Source: Streptomyces griseus subsp. griseus
GTDB lineage: Bacteria; Actinomycetota; Actinomycetes; Streptomycetales; Streptomycetaceae
NCBI RefSeq assembly: GCF_003610995.1
Contig: NZ_CP032543.1
Span: 3,906,001-3,970,000 of the forward strand
DNA length: 64,000 nt
Direction: 5' to 3'
Made by a program: the position numbers and the translations under genes. The number at the start of each line of letters is the position of its first letter. The first letter of the stretch is position 1. Of this stretch, positions 16,188 through 24,992 are shown one piece after another. The notes beneath the pieces are model-generated. The model did not search any database and was not told the DNA's origin. It saw only the letters and a program-made list of their open reading frames with translations.

Positions 16188-18349
16188 CCGCGACCACCGC
16201 CGCCGCACCTCCGATCCCGGTCCCCGCGCCGCCCGAACGCACCGACGGCCCCCGCTGGGCACGCCCCGCGCTGTACGGGCTCCTCCTGGCCGTCGGGCTC
16301 GCGTACTTCTCCAACCTCAGCGCCTCCGGTTACGCCAACTCCTTCTACTCCGCCGCCGTCCAGGCGGGCAGCCAGAGCTGGAAGGCGCTCTTCTTCGGCT
16401 CGCTGGACGCCGCCAACGCCATCACCGTCGACAAGCCCCCGGCCGCCCTCTGGCCGATGGCCCTGTCGGTGCGGCTCTTCGGGCTCAACTCCTGGGCGCT
16501 CCTGGCCCCTCAGGTCCTGATGGGCGTCGCCACGGCCGCCGTACTGAACACCGCCGTACGCCGTCGCTTCGGGCCGGTCGCCGGACTGATCGCGGTCGGC
16601 GTGTTCGCGCTGACGCCGGTCGCCGCGCTGATGTTCCGCTTCAACAACCCGGACGCGTTGCTCGCCCTGCTGATGACCGTCACCGTGTGGTGCGTGCTGC
16701 GGGCGCTTGAGGAGGGGCGGACGACGTGGCTGCTCTGGGCGGGGGCCGCGGTCGGGTTGGCGTTTCTGACGAAGACCTTGCAGGCGTTCCTGATCCTGCC
16801 GCCGCTGGCCGTGCTGTACGCGGTGTGCGCGCCCGTTCCCGTACGGAAGCGGCTCGGCCAACTCGCCTTGTCCACCCTGACGATGGTCGTCGCCGGGGGG
16901 TGGTGGGTGGCGATCGTGGAGCTGATGCCCGCGTCCTCGCGGCCGTACGTCGGCGGCTCGCAGAACAACTCGTTCCTGGATCTCACCTTCGGCTACAACG
17001 GGCTCGGCCGGCTCAACGGTGAGGAGACCGGGAGCGTCGGTGGTGGGGGCGGCGGCCGTGGGGGCGGTGGTGGTGGCTGGGGTGAGACCGGCATCGGGCG
17101 GATGTTCAACTCCGAGGTGGGCGGCCAGATCGCCTGGCTGCTGCCCGCCGCGCTGATCCTGCTGGTGGCCGGTCTCTGGCTGACCCGGAAGGCGGCCCGG
17201 ACCGATTCCGCGCGGGCCGCGTTCCTGGCGTGGGGCGGGGCGCTGGTCATGACGGCTGCGGTGTTCAGCTTCATGGCGGGGATCTTCCACCAGTACTACA
17301 CGGTGGCCCTCGCCCCGTACATCGCCGCGCTCGTCGCCATGGGGGTGGCGGTGCTGTGGGAGGAGCGGGGTGGCTGGTGGCCGAGGGCGGTGCTCGCGGT
17401 GGCCGCTGCCACGACGGTGGTCTGGGCGTACGCCCTGCTGGGGCGGACCCCGGAGTACCTGCCGTGGCTGCGGTGGGCGGTGCTCGTGGGCGGGCTCGTG
17501 GGGGCGGCCGGGCTGCTGGTCGTGGGACGGTTCGGCGGGCGGGGGCTGGTCCTCGCGGTGGTGGGGCTCAGCTGCGCGGCGTCGCTGGCGGGTCCGACGG
17601 CGTACACCGTCAGCACCCTGAACTCCGGGCACCAGGGGTCGATCGTGACCGCCGGGCCGTCGGGTGGCGGCGGTATGGGCGGGCCCGGGGGCCGGGGTGG
17701 TCCCGGGGGGCCTGGTGGCGGTGACGGCGGTGGGCAGCGCGGGGGGACGCGGCCGCCCGGCGGGCAGGCCCCCGGTCAGGGGCAGTTCCCGGGGCAGGCC
17801 CAGGATGGTCAGCAGGGCGCTGCGCCCGGCGGAACGGCCCCCGGAGGGACCGCGTCCGGCGGAACGGCCCCCGGCGGCAACGGAACCGCGCCCGGCACAA
17901 GCGCTGGGACCGGGACCGGGACCGGATTCGGTTTCGGCGAGGGCGTGAGGGGCGGCGGAGGTGGAGGGATGGGCGGGCTGCTCAACGGCGCGTCCGTCTC
18001 CACCGAGGCGAAGGCGCTCCTGAAGAAGGATGCCGACGCCTACACCTGGACCGCCGCAGCCGTCGGCGCGCAGAACGCGGCCGGCTACCAGCTCGCCACC
18101 GGCCACCCGGTGATGGCCATCGGCGGGTTCAACGGCAGCGACCCCTCCCCGACGCTCGCCCAGTTCAAGAAGTACGTCGAGGAAGGGAGGATCCACTACT
18201 TCGTGTCGGGCGGAACGGGCGGCGGGGGAATGGGAGGCGGCGGAGGCAACGGGACCTCGTCCCAGATCTCCTCCTGGGTGACGGAGAACTTCACCGAGGT
18301 CACCGTCGGCGGCGCCACCTTCTACGACCTGACGCAGCCGGTCGGTTGA
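16184..18349 (+). CDS. PMT/ArnT-like membrane glycosyltransferase (YkcB-type)
   Basis: 721 aa. Around twelve membrane helices fill residues 25-500. The first extracytoplasmic loop carries ITVDKPPAALW, the acidic loop typical of GT39/GT83 enzymes, and FRFNNPDALL follows. A Gly-rich linker (about 285-305) and a long Gly/Pro/Thr/Gln linker (about 490-590) precede a C-terminal extracellular domain (KKDADAYTWTAAAVGAQNAAGYQLATGHPVMAIGGFNG, given here in parts: KKDADAYTW, AVGAQNAAGY, PVMAIGGFNG). It uses a polyprenyl-phosphate sugar to modify a surface acceptor. The start overlaps the GT2-GtrA stop (ATGA), so translation is probably coupled. Confidence 0.9.
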   Translation: MTATTAAAPPIPVPAPPERTDGPRWARPALYGLLLAVGLAYFSNLSASGYANSFYSAAVQAGSQSWKALFFGSLDAANAITVDKPPAALWPMALSVRLFGLNSWALLAPQVLMGVATAAVLNTAVRRRFGPVAGLIAVGVFALTPVAALMFRFNNPDALLALLMTVTVWCVLRALEEGRTTWLLWAGAAVGLAFLTKTLQAFLILPPLAVLYAVCAPVPVRKRLGQLALSTLTMVVAGGWWVAIVELMPASSRPYVGGSQNNSFLDLTFGYNGLGRLNGEETGSVGGGGGGRGGGGGGWGETGIGRMFNSEVGGQIAWLLPAALILLVAGLWLTRKAARTDSARAAFLAWGGALVMTAAVFSFMAGIFHQYYTVALAPYIAALVAMGVAVLWEERGGWWPRAVLAVAAATTVVWAYALLGRTPEYLPWLRWAVLVGGLVGAAGLLVVGRFGGRGLVLAVVGLSCAASLAGPTAYTVSTLNSGHQGSIVTAGPSGGGGMGGPGGRGGPGGPGGGDGGGQRGGTRPPGGQAPGQGQFPGQAQDGQQGAAPGGTAPGGTASGGTAPGGNGTAPGTSAGTGTGTGFGFGEGVRGGGGGGMGGLLNGASVSTEAKALLKKDADAYTWTAAAVGAQNAAGYQLATGHPVMAIGGFNGSDPSPTLAQFKKYVEEGRIHYFVSGGTGGGGMGGGGGNGTSSQISSWVTENFTEVTVGGATFYDLTQPVG

Positions 18350-18379
18350 GGACGGCGGGCGTACGCGGCCGGGACCGGG

Positions 18380-19647
18380 TCAGAACCCGGCCGCGTACGT
18401 CCAGAAGTCCCGCATCACCTGGGGCGCGGTCGGCCCGGCCAGCTCCACCTGGGTGAGCAGGACGGCGACCGTGCCCGTGGACGGGATGATGTGGGCGGTG
18501 GTGCCGGTGCCGCCGATCCAGCCGTAGCGGCCCAGAACGTTCCACGGGGCCGTGATCTCGACGTCCACCGAGCCGCCGAACCCCCAGCCCTGGCCCTCGG
18601 TGAACAGCCCGCTCGCCGCGCGCTGGTCCGGGGTCAGCTGGTCGGTGACCATCTGCCGCACCGACTCGCCGGCCAGCACTCGCCGCCCGTCGTCCGCCAG
18701 GCCCTCGGCGAGCAGCATCCGGCCGAAGGCGTACCAGTCGTCGACGGTCGAGACCAGGCCGCCGGCCCCGGACGGGAAGGCGGGCGGACCGCTCCACTGC
18801 CCGTCCGGTCCGTCGACCAGCTCCAGGCCGCTCCCGCCACCCTCCCCGGCCCGGTAGTAGCCGGTGAACCGGTCCAGTGCGCCGGGCGCCACGGCGAACC
18901 CGGTGTCCGTCATCCCGCGGGGCTCGAACAGCCGCTCCGCCAGGTACACGGGCAGCGGGCGGTCGGCGACCCGGGCGATCAGGACCCCGAGGATGTCGGA
19001 GCACGTGTTGTACAGCCAGCCCTCGCCCGGCTGGTGGAGCAGCGGGATCCGGGAGAGCGCGGCCATCCAGGCGTCCGGCTCGGGCACGGCCTGCGGCTGC
19101 GGCGGGCCCTGTTTCAGCTCGGCGAACAGCGGGGCGAGGGCCGGGAGCGTGAAGTCGGACGGGAAGCCGTACCCGGCCCGGAAGGTCAGCAGGTCCAGGA
19201 GGGTGATCGGGCGGACCGCCGACACCACGTCGTCGACCGCGCTCTGCGGGGTCCGGACGACGAGCGGCGAGGACAGCTCGGGGAGCCAGGCGGCGACCGG
19301 GTCGGCGGGGGCGATCAGCCCGTCCTCGACGAGGGTCATGGCGGCCGCCGCGACGATCGGTTTGGTGATCGAGGCGAGGCGGAAGAGGGAGTCGCGCCGC
19401 ATGGGCGAGGCGGAGGCTCCGGTTCCGCGCCCGCCCCCGCGCCCGCCCCCGGTCCCGGTCCCGGTCCCGCCTTTGGTTCCGCGCCAGCCCCCGCCCTCGG
19501 CCCCACCCCGCCCCCGGCCAGCGTGGCCGAGCCCGCCGCCGCCACCTCCACCCGGTCGCCCCGGGCGACCAGCGCCACCGCGCCCGGCGCCGGCCCCTCG
19601 GCGATGTGGGCGTCCAGCAGTTCCTGAAGTCCGTACGGCGTGCTCAT
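18380..19647 (-). pseudogene. Serine beta-lactamase-like hydrolase, split by a frameshift
   Basis: The N-terminus runs from ATG 19647 (MSTPYGLQELLDAHIAEG, GAVALVARGD) into an Ala/Gly/Pro repeat tract and then off frame. The catalytic part continues in another frame from about 19402, with the SxxK motif in RLASITKPI and YNTCSD for the YxN motif. One missing base somewhere in the repetitive stretch (about 19412-19540) explains the split and gives 423 codons. Class C beta-lactamase/esterase family, no signal peptide, so probably a cytosolic esterase or DD-peptidase-like enzyme. It may be intact in the organism. Confidence 0.82.
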
Positions 19648-19843
19648 GGTCGGCCTCTCTCCGGTCCCGCGTGCTCGGTCATGAGTCCGCCCTCCTTGGT
19701 GCGTCCCCCCGTGGGCAGCGGTCCGTGAGCGGTGCTCGGACTGTAAGACGTCATCGGGCGCCGAAAGAGAGCGGCACGACGGCAAAGACGAACAGGGAGC
19801 GGCACGACGGTAACAAGCAGACTCCGTACCCCCACCAGGTGCC

Positions 19844-20698
19844 TCACCGCCCCCGCAGCACCAGATCCGCCACCACCGCCCGGTGGTCCGAGGCGACGCT
19901 CTCCGGCACCCACACCCGCCGCACCTGGGCCGCCCCCTTCGACACCGCCACGTAGTCGATCCGCTTGACCGGGTCCTGCGCCGGGAAGGTCGGCGCCCCC
20001 GGGTCGGCGTCCGTCAGCTCCTTCCAGAGCGGGGCCAGTTCCGGGGCGCCGGGTTCCGCGTTGAAGTCGCCGAGCAGGATCTTGGGGCCCCGGTCCTCGG
20101 CCATGATCCGCCGGGTGTCGGCGACCTGGGCGGTGCGTACGACGGGGTCCGGGCGGTGGTCGAGGTGGGTCACGTACACATGCACGGGCCGCCCCTCCAC
20201 CCGTACGACCACCTCGCCGAACCCCGGAGTCGGGGCGGGGACCGGGCTCGGGTCCTGGGTCGAGAGCCGGGTGATCTCGTGGTTCTCGGCGCTCACGATC
20301 CGGTACCGGGACAGCACCGCCACCCCGAACTCCGCCCGCGGCCCGCCCGGTTCGGCCGGGTCCAGGCTGTAGATCGGGGCGAAGAACACGTACATGCCCA
20401 GCCGCCCGGCCAGCTCCCGCGCCAGATCGCGCCACTCGCTGCGCGACCCCCAGTGCCGGTCGACCTCCTGGAGGCCGATCACATCGGCGCCCAGCGAACG
20501 GAGTTCGGCGGTCTGCCGGTCGAGATCGAAGACGTTGTCCATGCCCGCACCGGCATGGATGTTGTACGTGGCGACCCGCAGCGGCACGGCACGGGCGGAC
20601 GCCGTCGAGGCGGCGGCCGGGGGCGATCCGGGTAACGCGCCCAGCAGGGCGGCGGTGAGGAGGAGGTGCGGGAGGCGGATGCGGCGACGCGGGGACAT
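19844..20698 (-). CDS. Secreted endonuclease/exonuclease/phosphatase-family hydrolase
   Basis: 284 aa with a signal peptide (RRRIRLPHLLLTAALLGAL, cleavage near residue 30). The DNase I/sphingomyelinase fold motifs are all present: RVATYNIHAG, VIGLQEVDRHW (metal Glu), HVYVTHLDH, ILLGDFNAEPG (catalytic DxN) and the terminal SDHRAVVADL. Family members cleave phosphodiesters in nucleic acids or phospholipids; which one applies here cannot be told. It is divergent from the DHA2 efflux gene, sharing the operator-bearing region at 20748-20806. Confidence 0.88.
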   Translation of the reverse strand: MSPRRRIRLPHLLLTAALLGALPGSPPAAASTASARAVPLRVATYNIHAGAGMDNVFDLDRQTAELRSLGADVIGLQEVDRHWGSRSEWRDLARELAGRLGMYVFFAPIYSLDPAEPGGPRAEFGVAVLSRYRIVSAENHEITRLSTQDPSPVPAPTPGFGEVVVRVEGRPVHVYVTHLDHRPDPVVRTAQVADTRRIMAEDRGPKILLGDFNAEPGAPELAPLWKELTDADPGAPTFPAQDPVKRIDYVAVSKGAAQVRRVWVPESVASDHRAVVADLVLRGR

Positions 20699-20747
20699 GG
20701 CTCTCCGATCGGCGGGGACGGCGCGCGGGCCGTGGGCAGAATTCGAG

Positions 20748-20806
20748 TTGTACGCCGTACAAGGAGTGTCCTACGGTGTACAACGCTCAGGCCCTATACG
20801 CCGTAG
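20748..20806 (+). promoter_or_regulatory. TetR-type operator cluster with promoter for the DHA2 pump
   Basis: A perfect 15-bp palindrome TTGTACGCCGTACAA (20748-20762) is followed by related, weaker sites at about 20771-20783 (CTACGGTGTACAA) and 20793-20806 (TATACGCCGTAGAA). A plausible promoter uses TTGTAC (20748) as -35 and TACGGT (20772) as -10 with an 18-bp spacer, so repressor binding would block it. The linked TetR gene at 22630-23415 is the likely ligand sensor. Motifs seen; the assignment to that regulator is inferred. Confidence 0.65.
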
Positions 20807-20883
20807 AACCGGTCACGTCAGTCGAAGCGCCGAACCATGAAGGCGTCAAGGCATCGGCCGCCGGAGACCAGAAGAGAGCCCGC

Positions 20884-22482
20884 ATGACGGCGCCCGCCGC
20901 TCCGCGACCCGACCTCGCCCCCCAGGCGCACCCGCAGCGCTGGCTGATCCTCGGCGTCATCTGCCTCGCCCAGCTCACCGTGCTCCTGGACAACACCGTC
21001 CTCAACGTCGCGATCCCCTCCCTCACCACCGAGCTGAAGGCCTCCACCGCCGACGTGCAGTGGATGATCAACGCCTACTCGCTCGTCCAGTCCGGCCTGC
21101 TGCTCACCGCGGGCAGCTCCGCCGACCGGTATGGGCGGAAGAAGATGCTGGTCGTGGGGCTCGCCCTGTTCGGCATCGGCTCGCTGGCGGCCGGGCTCGC
21201 CCAGTCCTCCGGCCAGCTCATCGCGGCCCGGGCCGGGATGGGGATCGGCGGCGCGCTGCTGATCACCACCACCCTCGCCGTCGTCGTCCAGATCTTCGAC
21301 GACTCCGAGCGGGTCCGGGCGATCGGCCTCTGGGCGACCGTCAACTCCCTCGGGTTCGCCGCGGGGCCGCTCGTCGGCGGGGTCGTGCTCAACCACTTCT
21401 GGTGGGGCGCGATCTTCCTCATCAACATCCCGGTCGCGCTGATCGGGCTGGTCGCCGTCGTCCGGCTGGTACCGGAGTTCAAGAACCCGAGCGGGGAGCG
21501 GCCCGACCTGCTCGGCGCGCTGCTCTCGACCATCGGGATGACGGCGGTCGTGTTCGCGATCATCTCCGGGCCCGAACACGGCTGGGTGTCGGGCCGGGTG
21601 GTGACGACGGCGCTCATCGGGGTCGTGGTCCTCGCCGGGTTCGTCCTGTGGGAGCTGCACATCCCGTATCCGATGCTGGACATGCACTTCTTCCGGAACC
21701 AGAAGTTCATCGGCGCGGTGGCGGGCGCGATCCTGGTTGCCTTCGGCATGGGCGGCTCCCTCTTTCTGCTCACGCAGCACCTTCAGTTCGTGCTCGGGTA
21801 CGGGCCGTTGGAGGCGGGTCTGCGTACGGCGCCGATGGCGCTCACCGTGGTCGCCCTCAATCTGACGGGCCTGGGCGCCCGGCTCGTCCGGAGGATGGGG
21901 ACGCCCGCCACGATCGCGGCGGGGATGAGCGCGCTGGCGGCCGGTCTCGCGGCCGTCGCGGTGCTGGGGCGCGACGGGTACACCGGGATGCTGCTCGGCC
22001 TGGTCGTGATGGGCGCGGGCATCTCGCTCGCGATGCCCGCGATGGCCAACGCCATCATGAGCGCCATCCCGCCGGCGAAGGCCGGGGTGGGCGCCGGGGT
22101 CAACGGCACGCTCGCGGAGTTCGGCAACGGGCTCGGGGTGGCGGTGCTCGGCGCGGTCCTGAACATCCGGTTCGCCGCCCTCGTACCGGCCGCCGTGGGC
22201 GCCGCGTCCCTGCCGGCCGCACTGGCCGCCGCCGACGGCCCGGGTGAGCGCGCGGCGATCAAGGACGCCTTCGCGTCCGGCCTGGAGGCCAGCCAGCTGG
22301 TCGGCGCGGTCGCGGTGCTGGCGGGCGGCCTGCTCGCGGCGCTGCTGCTGCGCCGGGCGGAACGGACGGAGGCAGCGGCGGCGGAACGTACAGAGGCTGC
22401 GGCGGACGGTGGGGAGTCGGCGGGCGAGCGTACGGAGACGGAGGAGGAGGCGGCGGCCGGGAAGCCGGGGACGGCGGCATAG
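20884..22482 (+). CDS. DHA2-family MFS multidrug efflux transporter (14 TM)
   Basis: 532 aa from ATG at 20884 with GAAGAGAG upstream. It has the family signature LDNTVLNVAIPSL in TM1, motif A-like SADRYGRKKMLV in loop 2-3, and a full set of about 14 hydrophobic segments to residue 500. The C-terminal tail is Ala/Glu/Arg-rich (AERTEAAAAERTEAA). Proton-coupled export of hydrophobic drugs is the family role. The TetR regulator gene is 148 bp downstream on the same strand and the likely operator is in the leader. Confidence 0.93.
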   Translation: MTAPAAPRPDLAPQAHPQRWLILGVICLAQLTVLLDNTVLNVAIPSLTTELKASTADVQWMINAYSLVQSGLLLTAGSSADRYGRKKMLVVGLALFGIGSLAAGLAQSSGQLIAARAGMGIGGALLITTTLAVVVQIFDDSERVRAIGLWATVNSLGFAAGPLVGGVVLNHFWWGAIFLINIPVALIGLVAVVRLVPEFKNPSGERPDLLGALLSTIGMTAVVFAIISGPEHGWVSGRVVTTALIGVVVLAGFVLWELHIPYPMLDMHFFRNQKFIGAVAGAILVAFGMGGSLFLLTQHLQFVLGYGPLEAGLRTAPMALTVVALNLTGLGARLVRRMGTPATIAAGMSALAAGLAAVAVLGRDGYTGMLLGLVVMGAGISLAMPAMANAIMSAIPPAKAGVGAGVNGTLAEFGNGLGVAVLGAVLNIRFAALVPAAVGAASLPAALAAADGPGERAAIKDAFASGLEASQLVGAVAVLAGGLLAALLLRRAERTEAAAAERTEAAADGGESAGERTETEEEAAAGKPGTAA

Positions 22483-22629
22483 CATCGGAGGGGGCGCGTA
22501 CCGGACCGTAGGCGTCCGGTACGTCGACCTTTCCGTGGCGCGGGGTAGGACACGGCGGCGCGGGGCAGTACAGGGCAGGGCAGGACCGCACAGGCGATGG
22601 CGGTCCCCCCAAGACGAGGAGAGTGCGCC

Positions 22630-23415
22630 ATGGTGTCCGCGTCCGACCGTGCGGCGAGCCCCGCGCGGACCAGCGTGTGGCTCGACCAGCGGCCCCCTTC
22701 ACGCACCCGCAGGACCGATTCCCCGGCGGGCCTCGACCGGAACAGGATCACCGAGGCGTCGGTGCGGCTGCTGGACGCCGAGGGACTCGCCAAGTTCTCC
22801 ATGCGCCGGCTCGCCGCCGAACTGGACGTCACCGCGATGTCCCTCTACTGGTACGTCGACACCAAGGACGACCTCCTGGAGCTGGCGCTGGACTCGGTCT
22901 ACGCGGAGATCACCCCGCCGCGCGAGGACGCCGACTGGCGGGACCGGTTGCGCGAACTCGCCCGCAACTACCGCGAACTGATCGTCCGCCACATCTGGAT
23001 CTCCCCGCTCGCCGGGACCTTCCTCAACATCGGCCCGAACTCGATGCTGTTCTCGTACGCCGTCCAGGACGTCATCCGGGCAACCGGCCTGCCCCTGGGA
23101 CGGCAGACGGGCGCGCTCTCGGCGGTCTTCCAGTTCGTGTACGGATTCGGCACCGTGGAGGGCCACTTCAAGGCGCGGTGCGACGCGACGGGGCTCACCC
23201 AGGACGAGTACCACCGGCACGTGATGGGCACGATCCGGGCCCAGCCGCATCTGCGGGCGATCGTCGAGTCCTCCGACGACCTGATGGCGGCAAGGGGCGG
23301 CGACACGGTCGAGGAGATGCGCGAGCGGGACTTCGTCTTCGCGCTGGACCTGCTGATCGCGGGTATCGAGGCGATGCGCGCGGGAGCGGACTCCCCGACG
23401 GCCGCCGCTCAGTAA
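22630..23415 (+). CDS. TetR/AcrR-family transcriptional regulator (TetR_C type)
   Basis: 261 aa from ATG at 22630, with GAGGAGAG 8 nt upstream. The HTH is at about 42-85 (ITEASVRLLDAEG, FSMRRLAAELDVTAMSLYWYV). The remaining ligand domain is of the tetracycline-repressor C-terminal type (LRELARNYRELIVRH). An N-terminal extension of about 35 residues precedes the HTH. It probably represses itself and the DHA2 pump upstream through the palindromes near 20748. Its last 7 bases overlap the end of the convergent dehydrogenase gene. Confidence 0.92.
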   Translation: MVSASDRAASPARTSVWLDQRPPSRTRRTDSPAGLDRNRITEASVRLLDAEGLAKFSMRRLAAELDVTAMSLYWYVDTKDDLLELALDSVYAEITPPREDADWRDRLRELARNYRELIVRHIWISPLAGTFLNIGPNSMLFSYAVQDVIRATGLPLGRQTGALSAVFQFVYGFGTVEGHFKARCDATGLTQDEYHRHVMGTIRAQPHLRAIVESSDDLMAARGGDTVEEMRERDFVFALDLLIAGIEAMRAGADSPTAAAQ

Positions 23416-24464
23416 CCGCGCTCCACGTCCACCGCCAGCTCCGGCCGGCGGCCCTCCTGTACGGCCTCCCAGCAGGCGGCGAAGTCCTGGGCCACGTCCT
23501 CGTCGGCGGTGATCCCCGCGGAGTGCGAGGTGATCACCGTACGGGGCAGCCGCCAGACCGGGTCGCCGGGCGCGGCCGGCTCCTCCGCCAGCACGTCCAG
23601 CACCGCGCGCCGCACCCCGCCGCCCCGCAGTGCTCCCTCCAGCGCCCCCAGGTCCACCGTCGCGCCCCGCCCCACGTTGACGAACGTCGCGCCCCGCACC
23701 GCCGCGAACCGCCGCGCCCCGAAGAACCCCTCCGTCGCCCCGGTCGACGGCAGCGCGGCCACCACCCACCGCGCCCCCGCCAGCTCCTCCGCGTCCTTCT
23801 CCGCCCCGATCACCCGGTCGAAGCCCGGCGGGGGCGGCCCGGTCCGCACGGTGCGTCCCACGCCCACCGTCCGCACGCCACAGGCGCGCAGCAGCCCGGC
23901 GACGGCCCCGCCGATGCGCCCGGTGCCGTAGACGAGGGCGGTCTGCCCGGCGACCAGCTCGGAGGGCAGGCGGCGCCACTCGGCCCGGGCGTGCTGGGCG
24001 GCGTGCTCGGGGACGGCCTGGCACTCGGCGAGCACCCAGCCCAGGACGTACTGCGCGATCCGCTCGCCCATCCGCCCGACGGTCCGGGTCAGCAGCGCGT
24101 TGGCGGGCCAGGGACCGGCGGCGAGCAGCGGGTCCGTACCGGCGTTGACACTGTGGAACCAGAGCAGCCGGTCGGTCGCCCGCAGGGCCTCGGGGAGCGC
24201 GGCCCCGACGCAGAGGAGAGGACCACGGCCATCGGCCACCGCGCCGCCCCAGGGCTCGGCGCCCCGCCCGCTGATCCGCTCCAACTCCCGTACGAGAGAG
24301 GCACTCAGCTCAGGCGCGACGACCAGCCGCGCCCCCACGAGAAGCTCCGCCCCGGGCACCACCCCAGGAGCCCCAGGCACCGCAGGCAACCTGGACATCT
24401 CAGGCACCCCACCAGCCCCAGGCACCTCATCGGCCCCAGCCACCGGCCCCGCGCCTGTCGTCAC
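23409..24464 (-). CDS. D-isomer-specific 2-hydroxyacid dehydrogenase family protein
   Basis: 351 aa from a GTG at 24464 that overlaps the preceding gene's stop (GTGA). The NAD-binding Rossmann motif is VYGTGRIGGAVAGLL. The catalytic Arg is in NVGRGATVD, Glu in DVLAEEPAAPGDP and His in ITSHSAG, the usual Arg-Glu-His triad. The first 45 residues are a Gly/Ala/Val/Pro repeat encoded by CCAGGCACC-like DNA repeats and may not be functional; a start at MSRLPAV (residue 23) is possible. Substrate unknown. Confidence 0.88.
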   Translation of the reverse strand: MTTGAGPVAGADEVPGAGGVPEMSRLPAVPGAPGVVPGAELLVGARLVVAPELSASLVRELERISGRGAEPWGGAVADGRGPLLCVGAALPEALRATDRLLWFHSVNAGTDPLLAAGPWPANALLTRTVGRMGERIAQYVLGWVLAECQAVPEHAAQHARAEWRRLPSELVAGQTALVYGTGRIGGAVAGLLRACGVRTVGVGRTVRTGPPPPGFDRVIGAEKDAEELAGARWVVAALPSTGATEGFFGARRFAAVRGATFVNVGRGATVDLGALEGALRGGGVRRAVLDVLAEEPAAPGDPVWRLPRTVITSHSAGITADEDVAQDFAACWEAVQEGRRPELAVDVERGY

Positions 24465-24931
24465 CGGCCCGGCGCCAGATGGGCCGGGAAGCCGCCGGTG
24501 GCGACCGGGCCCCAGCGCTCCGGGGTGACCCGGATGATCGACTTGCCCTGCTTCACCATCGCGGCCCGGTACTCGTCCCAGTCCGGGTGCTCACCGGAGA
24601 TGTTCCGGAAGTATTCGACGAGCGGCTCCACGGACTCCGGGGCGTCGAGGACCTCCGCCACGCCGTCGACCTGCACCCACGGCCCGTCCCACTCGTCGGA
24701 GAGGACGATCACGCTGACCCGCTCGTCGCGCTTGGCGTTGCGGGTCTTGGCGCGCTCCGGGTACGTCGACATGACGATCCGGCCCGCGTCGTCGACCCCG
24801 CAGGTCAGCGGGGAGCCCTGGGGGCGGCCGTCGGCCCGGGCGGTCAGCAGGATCGCCCGGTGCCGGGGCCGTACGAACGCCAGCAACTCATCGAGGTCGA
24901 CGGCGGTGTTGGTCGCGATGTTGGGAGCCAT
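24461..24931 (-). CDS. PPOX-class (flavin/F420-dependent) oxidoreductase
   Basis: 156 aa starting at MAPNIATNTAVDLDEL; a further upstream ATG is less likely because the region lacks conservation-like sequence. A split-barrel FMN/F420-binding fold is suggested by AILLTARADGRPQGSP, GRIVMSTYPERAKTRNAKRDERVSV (in parts: IVMSTYPERA, KTRNAKRD) and WVQVDGVAEVLDAPE. Such proteins reduce small substrates with F420H2 or FMNH2. The 3' end overlaps the hydroxyacid dehydrogenase start by 4 bp, so the two are likely cotranscribed and coupled. Confidence 0.88.
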   Translation of the reverse strand: MAPNIATNTAVDLDELLAFVRPRHRAILLTARADGRPQGSPLTCGVDDAGRIVMSTYPERAKTRNAKRDERVSVIVLSDEWDGPWVQVDGVAEVLDAPESVEPLVEYFRNISGEHPDWDEYRAAMVKQGKSIIRVTPERWGPVATGGFPAHLAPGR

Positions 24932-24992
24932 GACGACCACCCTACGACCGGTGGTTCCTCCGCCCACGTCAGCGAACCACCCCCCGGGACCG

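Noticed and set aside
18380..19647. Programmed frameshifting as an explanation for the split beta-lactamase gene (and the other split genes)
   Set aside because: No slippery heptamer with a downstream pseudoknot was evident, and the same pattern recurs in unrelated genes at G/C runs, favouring base-call deletion or ordinary mutation.
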